In this document: positions 1-7,446 of the stretch, piece by piece
Numbering within the stretch: position 1 is the stretch's first letter
Layout: the number at the start of each line of letters is the position of its first letter
Origin: Myxococcales bacterium
Lineage (GTDB): Bacteria; Myxococcota_A; Polyangia; Polyangiales; SLQV01
DNA length: 37,089 nt
Direction: 5' to 3'
Assembly: GCA_007131285.1 (NCBI GenBank)
Contig: SLQV01000148.1
Span: 1 to 37,089 of the forward strand
Program-made: the position numbers and the translations under genes
The notes under the pieces: model-generated
Database searches by the model: none
What the model was told of the DNA's origin: nothing
Seen by the model: the letters and a program-made list of their open reading frames with translations, nothing else

Positions 1-25
1 CGCGCAGGCGCACCCTCCGGAGCCC

Positions 26-68
26 CCCACAATTGGGCACTGCGCACAGCTCCGTACCCAATTGTGGG
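26..68. repeat. Perfect 12-bp inverted repeat, 19-nt loop, flanked by C-runs
   Basis: CCCACAATTGGG at 26-37 is the exact reverse complement of CCCAATTGTGGG at 57-68, with 19 bases between. Runs of C lie just outside or at the edge of both arms (23-28 and 70-75). No T-run follows on either strand, so it does not look like an intrinsic terminator. It could be an RNA hairpin, an operator, or the end of a small mobile or intergenic repeat. Confidence 0.6.
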
Positions 69-84
69 TCCCCCCGAGACCCTC

Positions 85-336
85 CGCGGGCCCTGCAGCC
101 ACGTGCTCGCCGGAACCCCGGCCTGCATGCGTGAGCGATTGAAGGCGCGCGGCGAACCCAGCAGCGAACCCCGGGGCTGTAGCGGCTCACCCTTAAGCTG
201 ATGCGTATTAATATCTCAATAAAGAGATTGAGCCCGGCGGGCTGTTGGGCAGGACAGCGCAAAGGCGTAGAGGCAAGAGCGACCCGAACCCGGTTCTGAG
301 TCGCCCTGATATCATTCGCGGGCCCTGGAGCCACGT
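85..336. repeat. Duplicated 20-bp motif (copies at 85-104 and 317-336)
   Basis: The motif CGCGGGCCCTGCAGCCACGT at 85-104 recurs at 317-336 with a single C-to-G difference. Similarity continues weakly past each copy. Both copies are non-coding and lie 232 bp apart, so this is a short direct repeat, perhaps a remnant of a local duplication or a dispersed intergenic repeat. No function is evident. Confidence 0.5.
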
Positions 337-538
337 ACCCGTCGGGAATGGCGAGACTTGAATGAATGCGAGACGGTTGGAGAGGCGAGCTTAAGGTCGC
401 AATGCTTCAACCTCAGACTGAAGCGTACGCAACGGCGAAGACGAATCCCGTGCATCTCGAGTGCAGCGAGCCTGCAAAGCATAGCGCTTGGCTGATTCGC
501 ATGAGCCAGCGCTCGACGCGTGCCTGATCGGCTTGAGC

Positions 539-1492
539 ATGACCTCGGTCGCATATAACCTGCGGGGCGTGAGCATACTGCAGGTCGATGAATCGCTCGC
601 TGGCAAGACTCTGGCCGCCTGCATTCGCACCTTATCGCCTGATTACTCCTGGGCGCGGGCACGCCAGCTCTGCTCAAGCGGCAAGGCCTGGGTCAACGGC
701 TGCGTCACCGCGGACCCTGCGGAGCGGCTCGCCTTGGGTGACGTGCTCGAACTCAAGCTTCATGCGCCACGCCTGCGGGTCGGCAACCTGCCGCGGGCCA
801 CGATCCTCTTTGAGGACCGCGACATGCTGATTGTAGACAAGCCAGCTGGACTCATCACCGTACCGGTTGGTGACAGGTCACAGGACAGCATGCTCGAACG
901 GGTTCGCTTGGCCGTCGACCAGCGGGGACTGAAGAACGCATCGCTGTCGATGGTGCATCGACTCGATGCAGATACGAGTGGTTTGCTCGTGGTGAGCCGC
1001 AATCGCGACGCCACGCGGGCACTGAAAGCTCAGCTTTTTAACCACACCATCGAACGCTCCTACTTGGCCATTGTTCACGGGGAGCTCCTAGCGACCACCA
1101 TCCGCTCACATCTTGTTGAGAATCGCGGCGATGGCCTACGGGGCAGCTTCGAACGGAGCTGCGCTAAAACAAGTGCGCAACCCACCCACGCAAAGCTGGC
1201 CATCACGCATGTTGCACCGCTCAAGCGCCTCCAAGGCGCGTCGCTCGTCGCGTGCCGACTCGAGACAGGACGGCAACATCAAATACGTATTCATCTGAGC
1301 GAAGCCGGCGCGCCACTCGTCGGCGAACGGGTTTATATGAAAGACTTTAGCGGCAAACCCATTCCCGCCTCACGACACATGCTCCACGCACACAAAGTGG
1401 TGTTTCGCCACCCGCGTTCAGGCGCACCGGTCGCTTTTTCGGTCCCACCGCCGGAAGATTTCGCAAACCTGCTTCTACGCCTGGAGGGCTAG
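539..1492 (+). CDS. RluA-family RNA pseudouridine synthase
   Basis: This enzyme isomerises uridine to pseudouridine in 23S rRNA or tRNA in the cytoplasm. From the ATG at 539 it is 317 aa. An S4-like RNA-binding region occupies roughly residues 14-70, followed by the catalytic core with DKPAG near 100 and HRLDADTSG at 140-148. The Asp of HRLD (D143) is the catalytic nucleophile in the RluA/RluC/RluD family. The C-terminal part has the family TGRQHQIRIHL segment. An in-frame TTG at 488 would add 17 residues with no family likeness, and a GTG at 569 is also possible; no strong ribosome site decides. The gene stands alone and converges on the lipoprotein pair. Which uridine it modifies (RluA, RluC or RluD role) cannot be told from sequence. 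Confidence 0.9.
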   Translation: MTSVAYNLRGVSILQVDESLAGKTLAACIRTLSPDYSWARARQLCSSGKAWVNGCVTADPAERLALGDVLELKLHAPRLRVGNLPRATILFEDRDMLIVDKPAGLITVPVGDRSQDSMLERVRLAVDQRGLKNASLSMVHRLDADTSGLLVVSRNRDATRALKAQLFNHTIERSYLAIVHGELLATTIRSHLVENRGDGLRGSFERSCAKTSAQPTHAKLAITHVAPLKRLQGASLVACRLETGRQHQIRIHLSEAGAPLVGERVYMKDFSGKPIPASRHMLHAHKVVFRHPRSGAPVAFSVPPPEDFANLLLRLEG

Positions 1493-1701
1493 ACGCTGGC
1501 AACTGTTCAGCGGGGGGAGATATTTGACGTGGCCACCGGAGTGTTCAGGAGTGAATTTCGGAACTTCTCTGTCAAACACCTAAAGGTTGGCGCGGCACCC
1601 TAAGACCCGCTTGCATGCACCCGCAGATTTTTAGCATGCCCGACCTACCGAACGCTTACGCCCGAAGCTCCGGGGCCGCGGGCTGGCAACCACACGTATA
1701 T

Positions 1702-2994
1702 TCATGAAGACGTAGACGGTCCGAAGGTGACGCGGTAGTCAAGCCAGTAGTCGACGTCACTATCGAAACCACCTATCTTGTCGGAAACCACGGTGTTCTC
1801 GCCGGCGTCTCGAACGTGAAGCGAAAAGTTAGCTGCGGGCAACGGTTGGGATTTGCCGGAGGTCAAACCTTCGAGACTGCACACGAGCTCGGTGCCTGGA
1901 AGCATCGCAAAGGTCTCTACCCAGCCCACATCGTAAGGCGTGTAACCTGTGTAGCCGTTAGGCCCGCGGGTCCCGTCAACGATGCTGCCCGATTCGACAG
2001 GATGCCCCGAGGCCCAGGGTTCGGGCATCGGTGTGACGAGGACCTGCTCGCGGGCGCCGATGCGGCACCTCGGAGTCAGACGCCAGCTTTGACCACCTCC
2101 GTTGTACACTCGCAGTCGATCGAAATGCACGTTCACCTGGATGGGGTCCAGCCACACCAAGCGTTGCGAGACTGGCACGCACACATCAGGAATCGTTCGG
2201 TACTTCACGCCGATGGGGACGCTCTCGGTCTCGTCAATATTGTAGTTGCGCATCGTCACTTCCGGGTCGAAAGCAAAAATCGCATTGCCGTCTTTGGGGA
2301 TCATGCCTCGTCCAATGTGCGACACCTGCAAGCCGTGACTGTCGGCGTAGGAACGCGCACTGATACCGACGCGTGGTAGCGAGGGAATGCGCGCCGTTAC
2401 GCCCGAATGAAAGCGACTTATGTCGCCGTGGAAGATCATGGTATAGCTGGCGCCAGTGGAAACCTCTGCAAGGTAAAAGGTAGCGCCTGGGGGCAACTCG
2501 CGTTGGAGCGAGGCGTCTGCCTCGAGACGGTGAACCTGATGCGTCCGGGCAAGCGTGAACGACGCATGCCGCTGCGTGGCGATAGACCCTGAACCTACCT
2601 GCGCAATCCAGAGGTTAAGGTTGGCCTTGGCGCTCAAGGTATCTTCAGCATTCCAAAGATGACTTGTCAGTGAATTGACCGTTTCCGTTTGTGACGAGGC
2701 ACCGAGGAATAGGCCCACCCCTTGGGCACCTTCGATAAACTCGAAGTTTGCCGTAAGAGGCCGCCCCAGGTCGCTGCGGTCGATACCATCCGGCGGAGGG
2801 CCGCTGAACTCGAGCGGCGCCCTAAGCCGCGCGAAGCCGGTGGGACACGGCACATTAACCGCAGAGGCCTCGCAAAAAGGCGCACATGCTTCGTCTGCTG
2901 CCGGCGCGTCGTTTGGCTGGCCCTGATTGCTCAGACACGCACCGCAAAGCACAGCGCCAAGCCAAGTAAGGTGAGTGTTTAGCGGGTGTGACAT
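1702..2994 (-). CDS. Secreted lipoprotein-like protein of unknown family, paralogue A
   Basis: This 430-aa protein has a short hydrophobic N-terminus ending in a Cys-containing stretch (C17/C20), suggesting export and perhaps lipidation, though the lipobox is not canonical. It is homologous end to end with the gene just upstream (3012-4364). Shared features include a Cys cluster C-x-PFC followed by a CP (C37, C41, C50), SDLGRPLTANFEF at 74-86, PDVCVP in the middle, an FDRLRVY-like strand, paired later cysteines, and a DxDYWLDYRV ending. There are no transmembrane segments after the leader and no catalytic motif I know; the even spread of short hydrophobic strands suggests a beta-rich extracellular fold. 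It starts 17 bp after its paralogue ends, so the two are almost certainly co-transcribed. Confidence 0.75.
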   Translation of the reverse strand: MSHPLNTHLTWLGAVLCGACLSNQGQPNDAPAADEACAPFCEASAVNVPCPTGFARLRAPLEFSGPPPDGIDRSDLGRPLTANFEFIEGAQGVGLFLGASSQTETVNSLTSHLWNAEDTLSAKANLNLWIAQVGSGSIATQRHASFTLARTHQVHRLEADASLQRELPPGATFYLAEVSTGASYTMIFHGDISRFHSGVTARIPSLPRVGISARSYADSHGLQVSHIGRGMIPKDGNAIFAFDPEVTMRNYNIDETESVPIGVKYRTIPDVCVPVSQRLVWLDPIQVNVHFDRLRVYNGGGQSWRLTPRCRIGAREQVLVTPMPEPWASGHPVESGSIVDGTRGPNGYTGYTPYDVGWVETFAMLPGTELVCSLEGLTSGKSQPLPAANFSLHVRDAGENTVVSDKIGGFDSDVDYWLDYRVTFGPSTSS

Positions 2995-3011
2995 AGGGCT
3001 CTCCCCGTTTC

Positions 3012-4364
3012 CTAGTGGAGCTGCGTGGGCAGGTCGGCGAACTCTGGCAAGGTGGGAAACTCGACGCGGTAGTCGACGTAGTAGTCCGCTTTGCTGTCGT
3101 ACGCGCCCATCTGAAGCTTGCCCGTATTACGATTCAGTCCGTAGTTCTCTATCTTGACTGTAAACTGTGCCGGTGGGATCGGATGCCCCCCACTGATGAT
3201 GCCAGCCACTGAACAGCGCAGCTCCGAGCCAGGCAGCAACATGAGGCGCTCGCCCCACGCCATCGCATACTTGCCGTAGCCCGCGTGCGCGCCCGAGGGC
3301 CCGCGCGATGCATCGTGAAGCAGATTGTCTTCGACCGGACGCCCCATCGACCAGGCGGGAATGTCGCGATTCACAAGGATCTGTTCGCGATTGTCGATGT
3401 GACAGGTGGGCGCGAGCTGCCAGGTGTCACCGCTCGCTTTATAGACGCGGATCTCATCAAAATAAATGTCTACGGGAATGGGCCGCAGCCATGGCAATCC
3501 ATCCTGGCTGGGCACACACACGTCGGGAATACTCTTGTATTCGACCGTAATCGGCACCGCTCCCTCGGCCGTCGCTTCATAGTGACGCTCAATTTCACCG
3601 GGATCGAACGCAAAGATCGCATCTCCCCCCTTGGGAGTGAGACCTTTGCCTACGCTTCGCACCTCAAGCCCTTGACTCGATGCAAACCTGCCGATCCCCG
3701 CACCAATACCCCCAAGAAAGGGTAGCCGCGCCGCCACGCCACGATGGAACTGACTGGCTCGGCCGCTAAGAACCATGGAGTAGCTAGCGCCGGACGTGAT
3801 GTTTGAGAGATAGAAGACCGCCCGCGAAGGCGCGTTACGCATAAGTGTTCGGGTGGTATCGACAGCGTAGGTGTTACGGATCTGCATTGCCGTGTACGCC
3901 GCGTAGCGATTTGCGCTTGCCTGCGACGTTTCGAAAGAAGCGAACCAAATGGAGACACGTGCCTGAGAGCCCTGCCGAGTCTCTGAGGTCCACATGCTGT
4001 GTTCCATACGATTTTGTGGCTTGGTCTGTATTTCAGCTCCCGGGAAAAGACTTGCTCCATCGAGTCCCTCGAAGAACTCGAAGTTGGCGGTGGTCGGACG
4101 GCCGAGATCCGACTGGTGAATCGAATCCGGCGCCGGCATCGTGAAGGAAATGGGCTCTTCTACCCGAGCCATCCCCTCCGGACACGGTGCAAGCTGTGTC
4201 CGCTGCGCGCCGCAAAACGGCTCGCACTGACCGGGACCCGTCTCCGCGTTCCCGGCATCGCTTGCGTCTCGCGCCGCAAGACAGCCAAAGGAACCGAGGG
4301 TGAGCGCGAGGGCTATACCGAGAGTGCGTGTCGGCACTTCTTGTCTGCATTCTGAATGCACCAT
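3012..4364 (-). CDS. Secreted lipoprotein of unknown family, paralogue B
   Basis: From the ATG at 4364 the protein is 450 aa. It begins with a clear type II-like leader: charged residues, then GIALALTLGSFGC with the putative lipidated cysteine at C28, then a small-residue linker. The frame extends upstream to 4451, but that start would sit at or before the predicted transcription start and would bury the leader, so 4364 is preferred. Shared with paralogue A are C47-x-PF-C51, C61-P, SDLGRPTTANFEF at about 85-97, PDVCVP, FDEIRVY and the terminal DYYVDYRV strand. It is the first gene of the two-gene unit. Function is unknown; an outer-membrane or surface role is inferred only from the leader. 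Not recognised as any named family. Confidence 0.78.
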   Translation of the reverse strand: MVHSECRQEVPTRTLGIALALTLGSFGCLAARDASDAGNAETGPGQCEPFCGAQRTQLAPCPEGMARVEEPISFTMPAPDSIHQSDLGRPTTANFEFFEGLDGASLFPGAEIQTKPQNRMEHSMWTSETRQGSQARVSIWFASFETSQASANRYAAYTAMQIRNTYAVDTTRTLMRNAPSRAVFYLSNITSGASYSMVLSGRASQFHRGVAARLPFLGGIGAGIGRFASSQGLEVRSVGKGLTPKGGDAIFAFDPGEIERHYEATAEGAVPITVEYKSIPDVCVPSQDGLPWLRPIPVDIYFDEIRVYKASGDTWQLAPTCHIDNREQILVNRDIPAWSMGRPVEDNLLHDASRGPSGAHAGYGKYAMAWGERLMLLPGSELRCSVAGIISGGHPIPPAQFTVKIENYGLNRNTGKLQMGAYDSKADYYVDYRVEFPTLPEFADLPTQLH

Positions 4365-4456
4365 GCCGTTCTCGCTGCAAAATATGCACCTAAAAAAAGA
4401 TGTGTATTTTCGGCATGAATCCATGGTGGCGACGATGACATATGTACCCATTTATC

Positions 4457-4485
4457 ATTATATTACATACACATGCATGTCATCT
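4457..4485 (-). promoter_or_regulatory. Sigma70-type promoter of the twin lipoprotein genes, with a palindrome in the spacer
   Basis: On the minus strand a perfect TATAAT lies at 4462-4457. The best -35 at 17-18 bp spacing (about 4480-4486) is poor. Transcription would start near 4450, giving an 85-nt leader before the ATG at 4364. The spacer contains the perfect palindrome ACATGCATGT (4471-4480), which could be an operator half. The region (4380-4480) is markedly AT-richer than its surroundings, as expected of a promoter. Confidence 0.5.
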
Positions 4486-4992
4486 ATCCACCCACACGAG
4501 CAACCCTGCCTCATGCGCGCGTGGCGCGCGACCCGAGGCGCACACCGAAACTAGCGCGTAGTTTAAGCGAGCGGCCTGCGCGGGTTGAGAGCCTGTGCTC
4601 TCGTGCGCGCTCACAGCCGCGCCGCCCGGGAGCACCTTTAGCTAGAGACACGCGTGGGATTTTCGGCGAAAACCGCAGGGCCGGCTCAGATGCAGCATAT
4701 CGACACTAGTGGCTCGCCTATCGCGCATCGGCTGGACCGCCTCAATGCGGCGAGTGCATGGGCAAGAGAATCGTAACGCTTCTCTGCAGGCGCGCCTAAT
4801 GGCCGGATACACGACTGGCAACGTTCGGGGTAACGTGACACCCTTGGCGGGCTTAAATGGACGCCGAACCCTGCGGTCTGCGCGCACGCTAAGCGACGGC
4901 ACGGCGGCAACGACTCGCGGAGGAATCCCCCCCGGCCGCGGCGGGATCGATGACGTGCAAGCCCTATCCAGAGAAACACGAGAACACCGCAT
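4486..4992. other. Non-coding divergent region before ppa
   Basis: About 500 bp between the lipoprotein promoter and the pyrophosphatase start. Frames open on both strands here (for example minus 4642-5025) give Arg/Ser/Pro-rich translations and overlap ppa, so I treat them as noise. It should hold the ppa promoter, but I cannot point to a convincing pair of boxes. Confidence 0.4.
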
Positions 4993-5544
4993 ATGCACCC
5001 CTGGCACGATATTCACTGGAACCAAGCACTTGTCGACACCGGGTTCCCGGTCGTCATCGAAGTCCCGAAGGGCTCCAAGAACAAGTATGAGCTCGACAAG
5101 GACACCGGCATGTTGCGTCTTGATCGGGTGCTCTACTCATCGATGCACTATCCGGCCAACTACGGCTTTATTCCCCGCACGTTATGCGAGGATGAGGACG
5201 CGCTCGACGTGCTCGTCCTCGGGCAAGAACCGGTGCACCCGCTCACGCTCGTCGATGCCCACGCCATTGGCGTGATGCGCATGCGTGACGAGAAAGGCGC
5301 CGACGATAAAATCATTGCCATCTCGAAATACGATCCAGCCTGGCGCGAATTTACCGACCTTGACCAACTACCGAAACATACGCTCAACGAAGTGCGTCAG
5401 TTTTTCATGGATTACAAGACCCTCGAACAAAAGGAAGTGGTCGTTGACCGTCCACTAGGCCGCGACACGGCGCTCGATATCGTGCGGGGAGCGATCGCAC
5501 TCTACGACGCGATCTATGGCTCACGCGCCCCCGTTACCGCCTAG
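4993..5544 (+). CDS. ppa: Inorganic pyrophosphatase, family I
   Basis: The soluble Mg-dependent enzyme that hydrolyses pyrophosphate to phosphate and so pulls biosynthetic reactions forward in the cytoplasm. At 183 aa it has the usual bacterial family I length. Visible active-site segments are IEVPKGSKNKYE at 22-33, YPANYGFIP at 53-61, the acidic triplet in DEDALD at 67-72 (equivalent to E. coli D65, D67, D70), DDKIIA near 103-108, and YKTLE in the C-terminal helix. The signature differs from the classical D-x-D-P-x-D at two non-liganding places (Glu after the first Asp, Ala for Pro) while keeping all three aspartates. The last 24 bp overlap the 3' end of the convergent flavoprotein gene. Confidence 0.95.
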   Translation: MHPWHDIHWNQALVDTGFPVVIEVPKGSKNKYELDKDTGMLRLDRVLYSSMHYPANYGFIPRTLCEDEDALDVLVLGQEPVHPLTLVDAHAIGVMRMRDEKGADDKIIAISKYDPAWREFTDLDQLPKHTLNEVRQFFMDYKTLEQKEVVVDRPLGRDTALDIVRGAIALYDAIYGSRAPVTA

Positions 5545-6780
5545 CGGCTGACCCAGCCGCGGGACAGCGATGTGGACCCCCGCTCTCAGAAGCCCACCTA
5601 GAGGCACATGCCAGGGCGAAACCAGCCCGCAGTTCATGCGTATCATATGGGTGAAGAGGCTGGGTGACGCGCATAGCGCTGCAAGTAGCCGGGCCGTCAA
5701 CCGAGGACGCGCCTGGAGCATAAGCAAGGCACGGATGATGGTCTCAGGTAACCGGCGCACACGCCGAGAAGCGGATGCGTAGCTGGACCAGGCGTGCTTA
5801 TCTAGCGCCGTTGCAAGCAGATGCGCATCCTCAAAAGCGAGCGTCAGCCCCTCGCCTGTGATCGCGTCGAGATAGCCGGCGGCATCGCCAACTAACGCGA
5901 CGTTGTCCCGCACACGCCGTGCGCATGGCTGCCACATGGGACCGCCGCCTCGCACTTCCGATGTGGGGGTGGCCCCATTGAGCCTGCGTGCGAGCTCTGG
6001 AAAATACGCAATTAGTCTGGGAAAGCTTGCGGGGCGCTCGCCGGAAAGGAACGCAATGCCGACGCACCTTGGACCTACAGGCGTCACATACGCCTCGCAG
6101 GTCTCATGCCAGTATACCTCGACATAGGGTGACCACGGCGCAATCAGAAAATGTTGCCGAATGCCGTAACGCGCGGGCCGAGATCCAGCATGCGCGGTGC
6201 ACTTCAATGCCTCACGTGCTCGCGCGGCGGAGCGGCCTAAAAGGCCCACCACATCTTTCGGTAGCAGCGCGTGTGGCACGCGACCAGCCACGGGCGCGCT
6301 AACCTCGGCGCCACGTCCGACGAAATCCTTGAGCGTGGAGTGCAGCCCGTCAGCTCCGACGTACCACTTTGCGCTCTGCACCCCAGCGGAGGTTCGCAGT
6401 CCCCCCCCGAAAAATCCTGTGACGTGCGTGCCCCAGTGCAGCTCGACGCCAAGTTCGGAGGCGCGGGCCGCGAGGGCTGCATGCAGCGCGAGGCGCCGCA
6501 CACCCAAACCATAGTGACCTTCAGGAAACTGAGCCGTGACTTGTTGGCCCGACGCTGTCACGTAGCGGATACCCGCCAGCGGAACACTTTCCTCGGGCAG
6601 CGCACCAAGCGACCGCAGGCGCGCCACGCCAGCGGGCATAAGTCCCTCGCCGCAGGCTTTATCGATGGGTGGATGCCGCTTCTCCAAGACGCGCACCTCG
6701 TGCCCGCCAAGCCGCAGCGCGATGGCTGTCGCAAGGCCAGCGGGTCCGGCCCCGACAATGATGACCTCAGGCAGACCCAC
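5521..6780 (-). CDS. FAD-dependent monooxygenase/reductase (SrsC-like, geranylgeranyl-reductase/PHBH fold)
   Basis: A 419-aa flavoprotein. It has the dinucleotide-binding GAGPAG at 10-15, a family CGEGLMPAG at 43-51, the DG-type VGADGLHS at 141-148, and the second FAD motif GDAAGYLDAITGEGL at 298-312. These place it in the p-hydroxybenzoate hydroxylase/geranylgeranyl reductase superfamily. It is the third gene of a polyketide synthase-methyltransferase-flavoprotein operon. The GTG start overlaps the methyltransferase stop by one base (TAGTG), so the two are translationally coupled. By analogy with SrsC of Streptomyces it would hydroxylate or oxidise the methylated resorcinol ring to a hydroquinone or quinone; that role is inferred from gene order, not from sequence alone. 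An alternative is saturation of an isoprenoid chain. It overlaps the end of ppa by 24 bp tail to tail. Confidence 0.85.
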   Translation of the reverse strand: MGLPEVIIVGAGPAGLATAIALRLGGHEVRVLEKRHPPIDKACGEGLMPAGVARLRSLGALPEESVPLAGIRYVTASGQQVTAQFPEGHYGLGVRRLALHAALAARASELGVELHWGTHVTGFFGGGLRTSAGVQSAKWYVGADGLHSTLKDFVGRGAEVSAPVAGRVPHALLPKDVVGLLGRSAARAREALKCTAHAGSRPARYGIRQHFLIAPWSPYVEVYWHETCEAYVTPVGPRCVGIAFLSGERPASFPRLIAYFPELARRLNGATPTSEVRGGGPMWQPCARRVRDNVALVGDAAGYLDAITGEGLTLAFEDAHLLATALDKHAWSSYASASRRVRRLPETIIRALLMLQARPRLTARLLAALCASPSLFTHMIRMNCGLVSPWHVPLGGLLRAGVHIAVPRLGQPLGGNGGA

Positions 6781-7340
6781 TATCCAATCCCTGTAGCGCT
6801 CTCACCACGGCCAGGTTCGTAGTAGACCCTGCGCAGCGCATCATTTTCGATACGAATGCGCGTGGTGAGCACGACCGCGTTGGCGATAGAAAAAAGAAGC
6901 GCCGTCCGCCAAGCTCCGTGAATCAATGGCAAGGCAGCCATCTCAACCACGACGGCAATATAGTTCGGGTGGGTCAGCCAGCGGAAGGGACCGGTGGTAA
7001 CGCGCTGCGCCCCAGGCACGCAAATGACACGCGTATTCCAGAGCCGCCCGAGCGTCAGAATGACCCAATAGCGCAGCCCATTTGTCGCCAGCACTATTGC
7101 GGTAAACGTCACCGCCCAGGCCCAGGACACCTGAGTGGGCACCAAAGCCACCTCGGCTAAACATGCGACTAGAAAGAGCGTATGCACCACGACCATCCAT
7201 GGGTAGTGGCCCGAGCCGAACTCCTGCCCACCGCGCGCCAGCGCCCATGCTCGATTTCGTCGCGCGATAAATAGCTCAACGACGCGCTCGGCCGCCTGAA
7301 GCGAGATACACACAAGAAACCAAACGATTGTTCCACTCAT
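6780..7340 (-). CDS. Isoprenylcysteine carboxyl methyltransferase-family O-methyltransferase (SrsB/BpsB-like)
   Basis: A 186-aa integral membrane methyltransferase. Hydrophobic segments lie at about 3-20, 46-66, 72-98 and 128-160, and the SAM-binding signature of the ICMT/YpbQ family, RWLTHPNY at 120-127 with a following Glu at 133, is intact. Members encoded next to type III polyketide synthases (Bacillus BpsB/YpbQ, Streptomyces SrsB) methylate alkylpyrones or alkylresorcinols; I infer the same here. It sits 106 bp downstream of the synthase and is coupled to the flavoprotein by a one-base stop/start overlap. The membrane location suits a long-chain lipid substrate. Confidence 0.87.
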   Translation of the reverse strand: MSGTIVWFLVCISLQAAERVVELFIARRNRAWALARGGQEFGSGHYPWMVVVHTLFLVACLAEVALVPTQVSWAWAVTFTAIVLATNGLRYWVILTLGRLWNTRVICVPGAQRVTTGPFRWLTHPNYIAVVVEMAALPLIHGAWRTALLFSIANAVVLTTRIRIENDALRRVYYEPGRGESATGIG

Positions 7341-7446
7341 ACTTTGCTTTTATCCAAGACAAACGCTTGCGCTGAACACTGGCTTCGTGGTTGGGTCTCG
7401 CGTGACCGCAGGCCCCCTGACTCGCGACGCACGCGTTCTTCAGCTC

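Larger units (their letters stand above)
1..487. other. Non-coding leader region upstream of the pseudouridine synthase gene
   Basis: No convincing gene is seen here. One frame stays open from the left edge to about 203, but its translation is Pro/Gly/Ala-rich and matches nothing I recognise, and short minus-strand frames at 312-677 run into the pseudouridine synthase gene. The stretch holds a perfect 12-bp inverted repeat (26-68), two copies of a 20-bp direct repeat (85-104 and 317-336), and an AT-rich patch at about 203-230 with a 5-bp hairpin (ATCTC, six bases, GAGAT), the likeliest place for promoter or leader signals for the downstream gene. Confidence 0.5.

Noticed and set aside
1-203. 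Open plus-strand frame entering from the left edge
   Set aside because: Composition is Pro/Gly/Ala/Arg-biased with no recognisable motif, and it spans the inverted repeat; likely chance openness in GC-rich DNA.
312-677. Minus-strand frame of about 120 codons before and into the pseudouridine synthase gene
   Set aside because: Arg/Ser/Cys-rich translation without any family motif, and it overlaps the better supported gene on the plus strand.
1613-1639. Pair of GCATGC palindromes between rluA-like gene and lipoprotein A as a terminator
   Set aside because: Only six bases pair, the loop is long (15 bases), and no T-run follows; too weak to call.
4642-5025. Minus-strand frame upstream of ppa
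   Set aside because: Arg/Pro/Ser-rich translation, overlaps the start of ppa, no ribosome site or motif.
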